Shown: positions 1 through 12,822, counted from the first letter of the stretch. The stretch is 64,000 bases of DNA from Obelidium mucronatum (GCA_025765595.1 JAIVFH010000109.1:1-64000); one strand, 5' to 3'. Notes: generated by a model not told the origin, from the letters alone. Translations and numbers: made by a program.

Positions 1-1210
1 AATGTCTGCCACAATCACTTCAGAGTTTGCCAATGTTCGATACCGCGGTATGATGCTTTCTGCTGTGTTTGCAATGCAAGGTGTTGGTATTATGGTGGGA
101 GGAATTGTGTACATTGTCACACTGTCGGCCATGAAGGATCGAATCAATGCTGATTACACCAATTTGGATATTGTCTGGCGTATTGCTCTTGGGTTTGGTG
201 TTCTTCCAGCACTTGGTGCCGTTTACTTTCGTCTTACCATCCCAGAAACTCCACGTTTCACTGTTGATGGTATGTGGAAAATAATTTTTTCCGTGAGTCT
301 GGATTGACTTGGATATACTAATCATGAATCATTTTATTTATTAGTTATCGGTGATACTGATAAGGCCAGTTCCGACATTGAAAAGGTTCTTTCCATGAAT
401 AACGTGTCCAATGTGGCGTCGAATTGGAACCACGATGAAATTGCTACTGCCAAGGTTGCAGTCAAGCAAGGGGACTTTGGAACTTACTTTGGACAATGGA
501 GAAACATGAAAACGCTTATTGGAACGGCTTACTGCTGGTTTGCATTGGATGTCGCGTGGTACTGGACTCTCAGTTGAACCAGTCAACGGTCTTGAACTTG
601 ATCAACTTCAATGGTCCATCCAAAGTCCCAATCACTACTACTACTGCCGACGGTGTTTCTGTGACTACCAAAGTGGCGCCACCCGTTGAAATTGGGGAAC
701 TGTTTTACCAAATTGCGCTTGGAAACTTGATTATCGCGTTTTGCGGCACGGTCCCAGGGTACTGGTTCTGCGTTGCCCTAGTCGAGAAACTGGGGCGTAA
801 GCCAATTCAATACTTTGGGTTTGGAGTCATAACAATCTGTCTGGTTGTTTTGGCGGCCATGTGGGACACCCTTTCCACGCAACAAGTCCCGTTCTTGGTT
901 ATTTTCACAATTGCCCAATTCTTTTTCCAGTTTGGTCCAAACACAACGACTTTTATCATTCCAGGAGAAGTAGTTTCCCACGCGATTTAGATCAACGGCT
1001 CATGGGATTTCTGCAGCGTGTGGAAAGCTTGGAGCGATTGTTGGTATTCAAGCGGTTGGGCCCCAGTTTTCTGGATCCAATATTCCGATTGTGTTGTATG
1101 TTTTTGCTGGAGTCATGTTTACGGGGTTGCTTGCTACGGGGCTTGTGCCTGAGACCAAAGGAAAGACTCTAGAGGAGCTTTCTAATGAAGATGATGTGAT
1201 TATTGCCTAG
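1..1210 (+). CDS. PHO84: Phosphate:H+ symporter (PHO84-type MFS), 5' partial, frame-broken
   Basis: Major-facilitator transporter that imports inorganic phosphate with protons at the plasma membrane. The first exon enters the window already in the second half of the N-terminal bundle (FANVRYRG, then PETPRFTVDG), so the start lies upstream. An intron at 270-344 has GTATGT, a TACTAAT branch site and TAG. Exon 2 carries the family signatures: LNQS before TM7, FIIPGEV, then the conserved TRFRSTAHG loop and PETKGKTLEEL at the C-terminus, with stop at 1208-1210. To follow family homology the frame must advance by one base three times: around 562-563, around 572-573, and around 972-973. Each break is a single extra base and the protein is otherwise fully conserved. 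This suggests consensus errors more than decay, though a pseudogene cannot be excluded. Confidence 0.85.
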
Positions 1211-1348
1211 AATCGTCTTAATTATAGTAATCAATAAATTAAAAAGGTTGTTAGACTGTCTCAATTTGAGAAGGGAGTCAATAGAAATAAAAGAGTTGTC
1301 CGAGATTTGTTCTAAAACTTCTTCTAACAGCCAATCAATCAATCGAAT

Positions 1349-3536
1349 GGACACTCTCGCCGATGCCGACTCGATCCGCGTGGACGTGTCGTCCTCGCAG
1401 GGACCGGTGGAGGGCGAGTTCAGCGGGTGGGGCAGCGTGACGTACCTCGCGGTGGGAGCGAGTGGGAGTGGGCGCCAGCCAATCAGAGCGAAGCAGCGGC
1501 TCTCTGAGGCGGCGGCCCGCAATCGCCGTGGCCGCCGCCTCAGAGAGCCGCCGCCGCCTGCTCGCTGCTCGCCTACGTCGCCACCGCCGTCGTGTCCGCC
1601 GCCTGCGCCGCCGCCTACGCCGCCGCTGAGCTGCCGGCCGCAACCCCGCACGCGCACGCAGCGGCGCTCGCCGTGCTGGCCGTCTGCGCCGCGCTGGCGA
1701 TGGCCGGCGCGCGCGAGTCCGCCGCCGTTAGCGTGTCGATTCTGCTGGCCCATCTGCTGACCCTGCTGCTGGTGGCCGTCGCCGCAATCGCGCACCTCTC
1801 AAAAACAGGTCCGAGCATTGCGCTGGAAAATTTTACCAGCAGCGCCGTGTCTCCATACGGGTGGCCAATGGATCTGTTTCTTGGCTACTGTGTTGGAATG
1901 CTGGGCGTTACTGGTTTCGAGACATCGTCAAATTACATTGAAGAGCAGAAGCCTGGCGTGTTTCCAAAGACTCTTCGAAACATGTGTATACTCGTGTTTG
2001 TGTGCAATCCACTGCTTTCCGTACTGTCTCTGTGTATTCTGCCGATATCATCAATCAGCTGCCAACAGCAGCACAGTCATTTCTGCAATGGCGGACGTCA
2101 GCTTTGGAAAATGGCTTCGCATCCTCGTTGCGGTCGATGCCATTATTGTTTTATGCGGTGGAGTCTTGACAGCGTTTGTTGGGGTAGGAGGACTTATGGA
2201 ACATATGTCCAATGACAACCTGCTTCCATCGCTTCTCCTTTATCGACCAAAATTTCTTAAAAGACGCTCCAACACATCCTCTCAAGAACCAAGTTCTAGT
2301 GGCTCTTTCGCGAGATCCATCCAACTGCAACTATTCTTGTGGACGAGAAAGCTGGGAGAGGACAAATGAGAATCATGAGGAGCCTGTGGCTGCCGTAACA
2401 ATCAACAAGTCACACGCATGAATCCACAGCAGCACCCCCACTTATTCCAATCAGTTTCTTTTTGCTATGTACCTTGCTTTTTGTGACCTTTCAATGGCGA
2501 CATCAGTACCCTGTCTCTTGTATTCAGCATGGCGTTCCTCTCTGTTCTTGGAATGTTTACAATCTGCTGCATGATTCTGCGGGTACGAAGTGATCGAGAA
2601 TCGTGTCCATCCTCAACATTTGGAATGCCGCTCTTGCAAAAAGATCCAAAAGAAGATGATGATGGAGGAGAACCAGGCGATAGCGTGAGCGGACTTGGAA
2701 TTATTCTCGCTGGTTGCGTGGTAGTCTTGGCCATCAGTTGGAAACGCTATAAACAGTCCACCAATGTTGGCCACGTTCGTAGTGTTTTTTGTTGCCCTGC
2801 TATTTGTGATTGCCTTGTGTTTTGAATCGAGTTCAGATTGCGCGGGTTGCTATTTTGTTGGTTTTTGGGAGCGATGCTGTGTTGAGTCGTGGAGCGATTG
2901 GGAGAACTCAAAGTTGCGATGTGAATGGATCAGTTGCAGTGAATGTTGGGTTGAGAGAGCGCTTGTATCGATGGGTGAGAGAGAGTCGAGAGAAGCCAGT
3001 GTACGTGACTATCCATATGCCTTCACGTATAACTGACTAATATTTCTTCCATCAGCGCTTATTTCACAAACGGTGAAAGCTTGCATCACCTGAATCATGT
3101 TATTCAGCATGTCCTGCACAATGAACCAACATCAAGATTAATTATTGTTCATTGCTATGAAAACAAGAGTTTGATTCCAAAGAGTTTAGAGGCGAATTGT
3201 AGGGTATAGACACTTGGTTTTTTTTTGGCATCCTTTTTTTGGTGATTACGACTCGGTTTATTGTTTTCTATTCAGGTTTTGGATCACGTATACCCGGACC
3301 TGCGCTTAGATTTAGTGCTTGTTAATTGTCGTTTTGATGCTTCTGTTATTCCCTTGATTGCGAAAAAGCTCAAAGTGCAACGGGTAAACGAACCTACAGA
3401 AAAAAATGTTCTCCATTTTTTTTTCTAAAATCTCAATTAATGCATCTAGAATCTCTGTTTAGTTTCGAGGCCATGGAAGAATACTAAGCATTTGGGAGAC
3501 ATCAAAGGAGCTCGTGTCATATTGCTTCGCCGGTGA
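1349..3536 (+). pseudogene. APC-superfamily amino-acid permease, multiply frame-broken
   Basis: Segments in different frames line up with one APC-type amino-acid permease. They are a start region at 1349 (MDTLADAD), hydrophobic helices around 1570-1800, GVTGFETSSNYIEEQKPGVF near 1905-1960, a helix with SFGKWLRILVAVDA near 2100, FFLLCTLLF near 2450, GDISTLSLVFSMAFLSVLG near 2490-2550, and VMLATFVVFFVALLF near 2760. A soluble C-terminal domain (AYFTNGES to GARVILLRR) ends at 3534-3536 and is interrupted by introns at 3001-3055 and about 3208-3275 and 3382-3447. At least five single-base frame advances are needed. The first three membrane helices expected after residue ~30 are absent, and a perfect hairpin sits exactly there (1496-1551). 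The gene is probably damaged or mis-assembled; the family call is from pattern memory. Confidence 0.6.
1496..1551. repeat. Perfect 21-bp inverted repeat (hairpin)
   Basis: Arms 1496-1516 and 1531-1551 are exact reverse complements, separated by a 14-nt loop. The arms contain CTCTGAGGCGGCGG and its complement. The GC-rich hairpin lies inside the APC permease gene at the point where the expected TM1-TM3 coding sequence is missing. Confidence 0.9.
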
Positions 3537-3664
3537 AAGTTCGCTGAGAATTTATGTATTAATATTATTTATCAAAAAAAAGTATTTGCTAAGGTATCAC
3601 AAAGTGTAAATTTATTTAATATAATATAAGTTCCCTTTTTTTTGGGACTTTTTGTTTTAATCAG

Positions 3665-6024
3665 TCAACGCATTAATTCCACCGAAACATGACCCAAATT
3701 GAAGCTTGCTTTTTTATATCCAAAACCTCCTTTCCTCTTTCGCAAAGTATGCAAAACAAAAACGACCTATCAAAGAGAAAAAAAAAGGGGGGGGGGGGGG
3801 GGGGGGGTCAACCATTTTGTGTTACAAACACAAAAAACATGAAAAAAAAAAATTAGCACCTGATGGCTCAACTCAATCAATGGCGCCTTAAACCCGCACC
3901 CTAAAACCCCAAGCTTGTCTGCATCTGGAACTATCAATTCAACCTCTTTATGAAATGGAACAGTTGTTTCACGACCATCCACAAGATCATCCTCCTCATT
4001 GACATTTTCACCAGTACTCTCATCCCCAGCAAGAGGCAGTCTCTGGAAAAAGACAAACTTTTGAACAAACGGAATCACATCAAACTTGACGGAACCCATT
4101 GCTTTGCACTTTACGATTGCTTGAAGCGTGAATTCAAGGGAGACTGGGTGGTGTCTTTTCGGGACGGATTGAATAAACACGTCGATTGGTAATTTCGATT
4201 GGGGGCATGCCATTGTGCAGGGCATAATGATTCGGAAATGGGGGACCCGTGGTGGGGCTGGTAGTCTTGTTGGTAGAAGTAGACTTTTTCTATTTAGTTT
4301 AAAGAGTTGACGTTTTCGGTGTTCTTGTTGTGGGATAGGGTGATAAGAGAGTTGCTGTTGAGAATCTTTGACGATGGGGGTGTCTCGAATGCTGCTGTAA
4401 GTCTGTATACACTGCGATCGCCAGGATGGTTTGATAACTTTTGCCGAATTCTAGTTCCAAGAAGAGACAGTGATCTGAAGGGCATTGATTTGTGATCTAA
4501 AGCAGCTTCTCGGGTCTCTGCTAGTACTGAAGTAGCGCGTTGTTGCATTTGTTGGTGTTCAATAAAGATGGATTGTGGTGAATCTGCAGGACAACTACCA
4601 CCACCACTACCATCACCGGCAATTTCGCTTTCACTATCACTGTCTGATGCTGTGCTGCTGCTACTAGATTCTTTGTCCGGGTTTATTTCGAATCGGGTGT
4701 TTTGGCGCCGCAAACCAAGAGGTGTTGTGGATTTAGCGACATTTTCCAGAGAGAGTGGATTATTCGTAAGCGTAGCCGGCGAGTTTGAAAATTCTAACGG
4801 ACTCATTGATGATTCATTCATTGAATAACTGAGACGAGATGTGCGTATTCTGTCAGGTCCCCGTTGTCGTCGGTGTTGTTGTTGTTGTTGTTGTTGTTGT
4901 TGGAGTGAGCCTGCTTGTCCAAGATTGTCCATTGACGGAGAAACTAGAATTCGCGACAACGGGTCATCTTCCGTGTACGGCAAAGGTTGGCTTTCATGCA
5001 CAGGAAATGCCAAAGTCTCGAAGCTAAGCGTTCGCTTGAAGCTGTTTCCGAAAATGTTGACGGCGGCAGCGGGTCCACGGAGTGATGCCGTTCGTGCGCT
5101 TGAAGCCCTTTGCTGGTGCCGTAGCGACGGCGGCTTGGAAATGATTTCAGATTGTTGCGGTATTGTTGTTGAAAAGTTGTCCAAAACTCGTGGTCGAATA
5201 CATCCAGACTGGAGAAAAGAGTTTCCTTGGAACGCGCCCTCACAGTCAAGAACAGGAGTTCCTTCACTGTCCTCTCGGAGATGAAATTCTGGTGGCGGCA
5301 GTGGCGGTGGCGGGGCTCCAATCAAAGCGGGTACTACAAGCACAGGAATCCGTACATCCTTCACAGTGGCATTAAAGAGATCTTTGGTGATGAATTTGAA
5401 GGCGAGTGTGTAGTTGATTTCTGCTGATTGGGATTTGAAGGAGATGGGCAAGTTTTCATGTGGTCGAATTATGGCAGCGAAAGGAATGCGAAATTCACCC
5501 TTCCGGCTTGCGGCTGGGAAAACATCTGACTCCTCCAGAATGACACTCTAATTCGCGATAATAAAATGTATGTTGTTAAAAAAATAATTGGGGGCTTGTA
5601 CAAATTTTCGTCAACCTTGAACCGATAGAGACACGTAGAGTCAGAGTACGCGAGAAATCCAGGACGGCCAAACCATTTCGTCTTTGCCATTCCTGTCAAA
5701 TTGAGTCCGATAGAGTTCTTTTTGGACAGTGTGTCGGGAGAAGCATTGCACACCAGCATCCCCTAATAAAAATATCAGTGAGGAACATGGATTCTGATGA
5801 AAAGCATGGCTAAGACTACGAACATATAGCTCGATAGAGCAGCCTCCATGTAAGCCATTAAGAATCAGCGGGGTGGAGCTTGTGATCTCTCGATATGAAT
5901 CAAGGTTAATGCTAGAGGATGCCGCTTCCTCTTCGTAGTCCTGCAGTCTAAGGGGATCTGAAGCTGCATCTTCTTCTGGATATAAAGGCCTGCGGATATA
6001 GATGCGGACGTTGGCGACCGACAT
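3665..6024 (-). CDS. Arrestin-like protein A (tandem copy 1 of 4)
   Basis: Alpha-arrestin-like adaptor; fungal relatives recruit Rsp5-type ubiquitin ligases to membrane transporters. The start at 6024 (MSVANVRIYIRRP) is fixed by alignment with the three paralogues downstream. Exon 1 is 6024-5824 and ends at an unusual GTTCGT donor. Exon 2 starts at 5762, and exon 3 starts at 5547 with SVILEESD. The N-domain is followed by a long disordered linker containing a CAA-encoded polyglutamine run (about 4876-4905) and the shared PLPYTEDDPLSR motif. The C-domain starts at RIIMPCTM (about 4225). A 93-nt intron (3859-3767) holds a 21-base homopolymer. The last exon (3766-3665) encodes the family-typical end FNLGHVSVELMR. 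The frame between about 4294 and 4250 does not join cleanly: either an unrecognised small intron or indels. Confidence 0.75.
3787..3807. repeat. 21-base poly-G tract inside arrestin A intron
   Basis: An uninterrupted run of 21 G on the + strand (C on the coding strand) lies within the last intron of arrestin A. Length in the assembly is likely unreliable. Confidence 0.95.
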
Positions 6025-6185
6025 ACTTTTAAGGGTTGGTTGGAGAAAAGTTCAGTATGATAAATTGCAAAAAAAAACAATATTTATGAAGCCAAGGAAG
6101 CAATGCGACCGACCAGCCACGAATAAACACCAACGACACAACTAGATTTATTTCATATTTTTTATCAGATCCGACATTAGGCATT

Positions 6186-8132
6186 TTATCGCATAAGCTC
6201 CACCGACACTGTCCCCAAATCAAACTCCATCGTACCCAGGGCAATTCCTTTTTTCGATTTGATTGTGGATTCAGTGCGCAAGATGAATACAAGCTAAAAT
6301 AAGTCAGATCTTTTAGAGTTATCAGGTCTAAGGGCGCAACAAGTACGCGTTCTTTTCGAACTCACCTGATGACTCAACTCGATCAATGAAGTTTTAAAAC
6401 CACAGCCGAATACCCCCATTTCTTCAGAGCTTGGCACGTGGAACTCCACGTGTTTTTGTATAGCAGATCCCTCGCCTTCTTCCAAGAAGTCAATATTCTC
6501 AGTAGACAAGGGAACAAGGTCAGTTCTGACAGATCCCATTGCCTTACATTTCACAGATGCTCTCAAAATGATGTCCAATCTTTTACAAATGTGATTTGTT
6601 GGTATCGATTCAATTTCGATATCGATCCCGACAGTTGAGGATGGCCCCACCATTGTGCATGGAACGATTATTCGAAATAGTGGGAGAAGCTGGTGATCAG
6701 ATGCGTCTTCTTGTGTTTTTTTGAAATCTTTGAATGATTGCGACAGGAATGCGATAAGATTTCTTGGATGGTTTGTTGCAGAATGGGTAAGTTCACTCTC
6801 TGGTGGAGGAGATGAGATGCCAGGAGTCGCTGCTTGCATCACTTCACGAGTCTCAGGTATATTTTGAAACGGGGTAGACTCTTGCTCTTCCGTGTGTGGA
6901 GAGTCGCGCGCGATTTCGAAACGCGGTCGATTCAAGCTCGTTTCTGAAGACGGTTGGACTTGGGACGATGAGCCCCGCAACGTGGACGGAAGGTTTCCTC
7001 TTGATGACGTTCTAATTAATACACGTGATAAAGGGTCCTGCTCTGTGTAAGGTAATGGTTGGCTTTCATCAACAGGAATAATCATGGATTCGTGACTCAA
7101 AGAGCGATTCAGCCTTCTCAAAAGAGAAAATTGAGAGATAGAAGGCTGCCATACTTCGGATTGAGACCTTTTGAACGGAGTAACTGACATTGAAGATGTC
7201 GGTCGTCGCAAACTTGGAGGAGGCGTTTCTGTTGGCGTGGGCAAGTTTTGAGGTTGATCTTCGACTTCTGAATAGGCCGGAGCAGCAGTTTGCGACAAAT
7301 CAGTTGTCATATTGTTGAGAATCCGCGGGCGAATCCATGGAGCTTCACGGCCAGCCACAACATGAACACTAGCATTCCCTTGCACACCCCCTTCCAAGTC
7401 GAGAACCACGCGCATTCCGTCGTCTTCCGAATGCAATTGTGGCTGTTCTGGAGGAGGAGCATTGGGCCAGGACGGGCCAACATGAACAGGAAATTTGATT
7501 TGATCGATGTTGGTACCGAGAATATCAAAGCTTGTGAATTTAAATGTGAGAGAATACGAGATTTTGGCTGATTGCGAACTAAACGTAATAGGCAGCTGTT
7601 GTCCAGTTCGAACAACAAATGCAAATGGAATTGACGCGTACCCTGTCACATTGGGTTCCGGAAACGCGTCATCCTGGCTAAGAATAACACTCTATGCTTG
7701 GCGTTAGAGTTTCCAGCTTTTGGAACAATAAAACTCTACAACTTGGTTACCCTGAACTTCAAAAATCTGTCCGAATCCTGATAATTGACGAATCCATAGC
7801 TTGTCCAATGAGTTTCGGCGATGCCAGTCAATAAGAGGTCGATTGAATTCTTTCTTGACAATGCTTTGGGTGCTATTTGAAACATAAGCACTCCCTGTAG
7901 AAGTTGCTTGAAGATAATTCTAAACGCAGTTTTATAAGGAACGCACATAGACTTCAATGGCGCAGCCTCCATTAAGACAATTAAGAGCAAGAGGCAACTT
8001 GTCGGTAACTTCTCGATATGCTTCCATTTCTCTTTCAATGACCTGATCGATCAGTCGGTTTTCATCTTGAATGGATTCAGTGGTTTGAAGAGGTCGACGG
8101 ACATAGCAGCGCACATTCGAAACGAAAGACAT
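6186..8132 (-). CDS. Arrestin-like protein B (tandem copy 2 of 4)
   Basis: Closest to copy A. The start at 8132 (MSFVSNVRCYVRRP) is preferred over an upstream Met because all four paralogues begin with a short lead followed by an RRP motif. Exon 1 ends at EVY before GTGCGT, and exon 2 starts GVLMFQIAPKA. The main exon begins SVILSQDDAFPEP and runs through the N-domain, a serine/proline-rich linker with an APAY variant PY motif and PLPYTEQDPLSR, then the C-domain (FRIIVPCTM). The last intron is 6365-6294 (GTGAGT to TTTTAG). The final exon encodes LVFILRTES to LGTVSVELMR, with the stop at 6186-6188. The C-terminal strand pattern matches copies C and D, which supports the splice model. No frame breaks were seen. 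Confidence 0.8.
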
Positions 8133-8457
8133 TTCTGGCAGAAAAAAAAGGAGAGCAGTACTAGCAGGTTTAGTTGATCGAAGCTTAAAAGGCGTCATTG
8201 TCCCATGTGAGTTAAGCTTAATTCCAATTGCTTGGACAAGAGTGCTTCAAAATAGCAGAAGGTAAAAAAGAGAATACTTAACAACTATGGAGCATCCCAT
8301 TCTACATGTATGATGAATTCCAAAATAGCATGAAAAATTCGTTGATAGGCATTGATTTGGAACTATCAGTACAATTTCAAGCAACTTATTCACAACAAAA
8401 AAAAAACACTTCTTAAACTTCTAAAAACATATACAGCAGCCTTAAATCGCGCTTCCT

Positions 8458-10487
8458 CTACCGCAACAAAACCACGGAAATCCCACCCAAGTTAAACTTG
8501 CTTCTCGCATTTCCGACACCGACTCGCCTCTTCTTCTCAGTAACCAAACGAAAAACAACACGATGCCTCAACGTTACCAACGGCACTTTGAACTCTGTCG
8601 CATATTGGCCCATTGTCGCAGCGTCAGGAATCTCCAACCATACGCGTTTTTTGAACACACCACCATGTTCGGTATTTGGATCGACACTCTGAACCGCTTC
8701 AAATCCGCTGGTAACGTCGGCTAATGCAAGCTCCTTCACGTCTTCGTTGGATTTACCATATGCTGTGCAATACACAATAGCATTCAATCTGATTTCAATT
8801 TGGGAGATATAATGTCCAAGTGGAAGCGATTTGATCAGAATATCGATTGGAATTCGACTGGATGGGCCAAACATCGTGCATGGCATGAGTATTCTGTAGC
8901 GCGGTATCTCAGTTTTTGGGCGAAGGACGGGGCGGAGTAGGGGATTTGCTCCAGCGCTTTTGCTTCTCATCATGCTGAGAAACGGGTTCGTTGATGGACG
9001 GGAATCTGGCTCAGATTGTTGTTGCTCTGGAGGTGGCGACGTTCCGACATCAGGGGTAATGAAGCTCAATGGCGGCTGCGATAAACTTCCTGGCGACAAT
9101 GGAGAGGGCGGGACGTTTGGAACTTGTTGGTCACCGGCATTATTGGCTCTGCGTTTAAATAAGCCGTGGAGTAGGCCTGGCTTGGGCTTTGGTGGTGGGG
9201 ACGGCATGGCAGATGTTATTGGACTGATCAGGTCTCGTTCGTCAGAATCTCCAGCAGTAGCAGACACATCTGTGGAGATAAAATCTGGCGAGATAGGAAG
9301 CGCAAGCGAAGGAAGAGCCAAATGAGGCATCGAGTTCATAAAAACCAACGGATCTTCCATTGAATAAGCCAAGGGTGGTGAGTTCGGATAATCGGATTCT
9401 ACAGTTGCACCATTGCTGCTATCTTCTGGCAACGAGTTGAAACTCGCCGAAGCGAAATTTGACGACTCCCGCAACTCAACATCCGTTTGGACGCGTTCCA
9501 CAGCCATAGAAGACCGACCCATTTCCTCCATCGGTGAATACTCTGGCGCAGTAAAGTCCACCTCAACAGAAGTTCTATATGGTGGGGAATCAATAGATTC
9601 GCGACCCCCTCGTCTTCGTGTTGTCTCTACGGTTGTAGTGATCAAATTACTTAACACTTTGGGTCGCAGCAGCTCATCAGAACCACGATGACAACCACTG
9701 CGAACCACAGTAGTACTTCCTTGAACATGCCCTTTCTGAATGTCCAAGACGACGCGATATCCGTCCTCTTGCGGACCGAGTGGTGGTGTGTTTGGTGGCG
9801 GGGCCTCAAGCCATGGATGGACAACTTTCACGGGAATTGTAACATCATTCGAGAGTCGGAAAGATCCAGGGAAGTAAAATGTGAAACGGAGAAAGTAGTA
9901 AATGGAGCAGGACGGCGAGCTGAAGGTAATGGGAAGTCCACTCGAATCATGTCTTGGGCGAAGTGCAATTACGAATGGAAGCGCCTTTAATTTTGTGTCA
10001 GAAGATGTCTCGAGTCGATCAGTTCGTCGAAGTACGTAATTCTAGAAATGATGTTAATAGGAAATGATGTCATCAGACTTAACAAGCTATAAGCGCACCT
10101 CAATTTCGCAAACGGTACTGATTTGGTCCTGGTCTGCAAAGTGAGTGTTTGTGACTCCGGCAAAGAGAACAGTTATAGCCATATTGGAGTAATCAACGTT
10201 TGGAAGTGGCTGCAGGACAAGTGTCCCCTAGAGTGCGGCTCAGGGTTAATACAGTGAATTGTATCAAGACGCTTCCTGGCTGAACATACGTAGATATATT
10301 CTGTGCTTCCTGGGCCTACATCGATAGTCAGGAGCTGCTTGGGTGAATCAGAAACCATCCTGTAGTCAAGCAAGTTCTCGTCTTGCAGCGAATCGGCAAT
10401 CGCAGGTGGAAGAAGGTTCTCAGTCGCATTTTCAAAGGAATTCGGTCTGCGTCGCACGTAGACGGCGACGCTGCCAAAGTCGGGCAT
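8458..10487 (-). CDS. Arrestin-like protein C (tandem copy 3 of 4)
   Basis: Start at 10487 (MPDFGSVAVYVRRRP). Exon 1 ends at GPGSTEYIY before GTATGT. Exon 2 (about 10230-10100) gives GTLVLQPLPNVDYSN and VLFAGVTNTHF. One long third exon carries the rest of the N-domain (GLPITFSSPSCSIYYFLRF), a linker, and the C-domain (PRYRILMPCTMFGPSSR), ending FNLGGISVVLLR with TAG at 8458-8460. The linker holds an APEYSP variant PY motif that could bind a NEDD4/Rsp5 WW domain, and the copy C/D block PPLAYSMEDPL. Unlike A and B, the C-domain is not interrupted by a late intron, so C and D form one subgroup and A and B another. The role as a ubiquitin-ligase adaptor is inferred from the family. Confidence 0.82.
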
Positions 10488-10647
10488 TGATTCCTTCGCT
10501 GTGATTTTTGAAGCATTTTTTGCACTTAGCGTTTGTTGCACCAAACAAACTGTATTTCAAACTCAAGTTTCAAATGATAAACAAGTACTCTCTAATATCT
10601 ACATTTCCAGCGAATTCCAGCGAAAACGTGGAAAATCAAGCCCATCC

Positions 10648-12822
10648 TCATCGAAGCAGCACCACAGAAATTCCACCCAAGTTGAACAACTCCTTGACAA
10701 AACCTTTGCCAACACGCCTCTTCTTCTCAGTCACCAGTCGAAACAAAACACGATGTTTCAACGTAATCAAAGGTACTTTAAACTCGGTCGCATATTGCCC
10801 CATCACAACTGAATCCGGAACAGTCAACCAAACGCGCTTCTTGAACACCCCAACTTCATCTCTGGCAGACTGAAACCCACCAACAGCATTTCCAACAGCA
10901 TCTGGTGAACTTTCAAATGCATCAAATCCACCCTTCAAATCCGCGCTTGAGAGCTCCTTGACGTCCTCTTTTGTATTACCATACGCAACACATGTCACGA
11001 CCGCAGCCAACCTTACTTGAATTTGCAGAATCCTATGCCCAGCAGGTAGCGACTTAATGAATAAGTCGATTGGAACCCGGCTATTGGGGCCAAACATTGT
11101 GGTGGGCATGATGACTCTGTATCGTGGGACATCTGGCGGTTTCGAGACCGACAAGCGAGGTTTCTGGAGGTGTGATGTGCCAGGTGAGCTTTTGGTACGG
11201 ATAATTGATAATAGAGAATCGAAGGATGATGTTCGTGGTTCTGGGTCACAATCACTTGGTGACGGTTGTCTGTTTACGAGGCCTGAGCTTCTTGGGGGGG
11301 ACTCAGAGGGAATGGATAAATGAGTCGATACTGGCGTTTCAGTAGAAGACGTGGACGTTGATGGTATACATGGTGCCGTTGGCAACGGCACCTGATGCGA
11401 CGTTGTAGAGCGACCGGCCTTCCGCTTAAACAACGCCTTCAGCAAACCTGGCTTCGCTTTTTGAGGGGGGGCAGCCACTGCAGAAAGCTCTTGATAATGT
11501 GGCCTGGTAATCAACTCATCAGAAATTTGTGTGGAATCTTCTTGGATTAAAGGCGTTGGCCGGTTGCGGCCCTCACGTGGAATATCGAGCGACAAGGTTG
11601 GCAAATCATCCATAAAACTTAATGGATCTTCCATCGAGTACGCTAGTGGAGGAGAGTTTGGGAATTCTTGGAATGGGACTGCTTGTGGTTCTGAACTGGA
11701 CCGTGGCACTTCAGAGTGCGCCCGGCGAGCCAGGGCACTAAAAGTCAGGGGAGCAACGTCCATTGAAGTATCAGCAATATCTAATGTTGATTGTGATCGT
11801 TCTACCGCAATTGAAGGTCTTTCTCCACCGTCCTCCATTGGAGAGTATTCTGGAACCTCGTAGTCCACCTCCAACGACGATCTATACATAGCCGAGTCAG
11901 CAGAATCTCTTCCGCTCCTTCTAATAATTGCTGCCAGTCTCGATGGCTCTTCGGTTGAAGTTAAATTGCTGAGTACTTTTGGCCGTAAGAAAAGATCCGT
12001 GTCATGATAGCTCCGCCCTCGAATCAAATTCAAGCTTCCCCGCACGACTCCGCTCGAGTCCAGAACAACACGAAATCCATCTTCTTGGGGGCCAAGGTGC
12101 GGGGTATTAGGAGGTGGCGCACCAGTCCAAGGAGGTACAACTGTTACTGGAACAGTTACTTCCTCAGCGAATCTGTATGTGCCAGGGAAATAGAACTTGA
12201 ATCTCAAAAAGTAATAGATGGAGCAAGAGGGAGATTCGAAAGAGATAGGCAGTCCGCATGAATCTTGGCGAGGACGCAGGGTGATTGAAAATGGTAGGGC
12301 TTTGAGTTTCGGATTTGGAGACGTGTCGAGTATTTCATGGCTTTCGAGAATGTAATTCTAGTGTTGTGTAATTGGTTTTTGAGTGGATCGTTATAACGGT
12401 TATACAAGCGAAACAACAATTTCGCAACCTCAACTTCGCAGAACGGCTTGTATTGGCCCTGCTCAATAAAACCTTCGCTCCATTCGGTTTTAGAAACACC
12501 TGCAAAGAGGACTGTGATAGACGCGTTTGAGTAGTCAATGTGCGGCACAGGTTGAACAACGAGCAGCCCCTGGAAGACCCTGCTTAGACTGAGGTACTCG
12601 ATATCAAACATGACTTACATAAATATACTCAACGCTTCCTGGACCAACATCGATGGTCAGATTGTAGTCTGTGTCACTGGAGATGCGTCGATACTCATGT
12701 TCAGTAGGAGCATTAGGGGGCAGAGAGGCAGCGAGCTCAGCTGGAAGGCGGCTTCCGTTTGGGTCTTCGCGCGAGTTCAGCGGCCGGCGTACATACACAG
12801 CCACACTGCTGAATTCTTGCAT
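10648..12822 (-). CDS. Arrestin-like protein D (tandem copy 4 of 4)
   Basis: Start at 12822 (MQEFSSVAVYVRRP). Exon 1 ends GPGSVEYIY before GTAAGT. Exon 2 starts GLLVVQPVPHIDYSN and contains VLFAGVSKTEW. Exon 3 is uninterrupted and ends FNLGGISVVLLR at 10648. The linker has a VPEYSPMED variant PY motif and PPLAYSMEDPL. The C-domain starts PRYRVIMPTTMFGPNSR. It is the closest paralogue of copy C, sharing intron positions and an almost identical C-terminus. Degenerate fragments of this very gene occur again at 14363-14545 and 14781-14850, next to the second lectin gene, so it was part of a larger local duplication. Confidence 0.83.
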
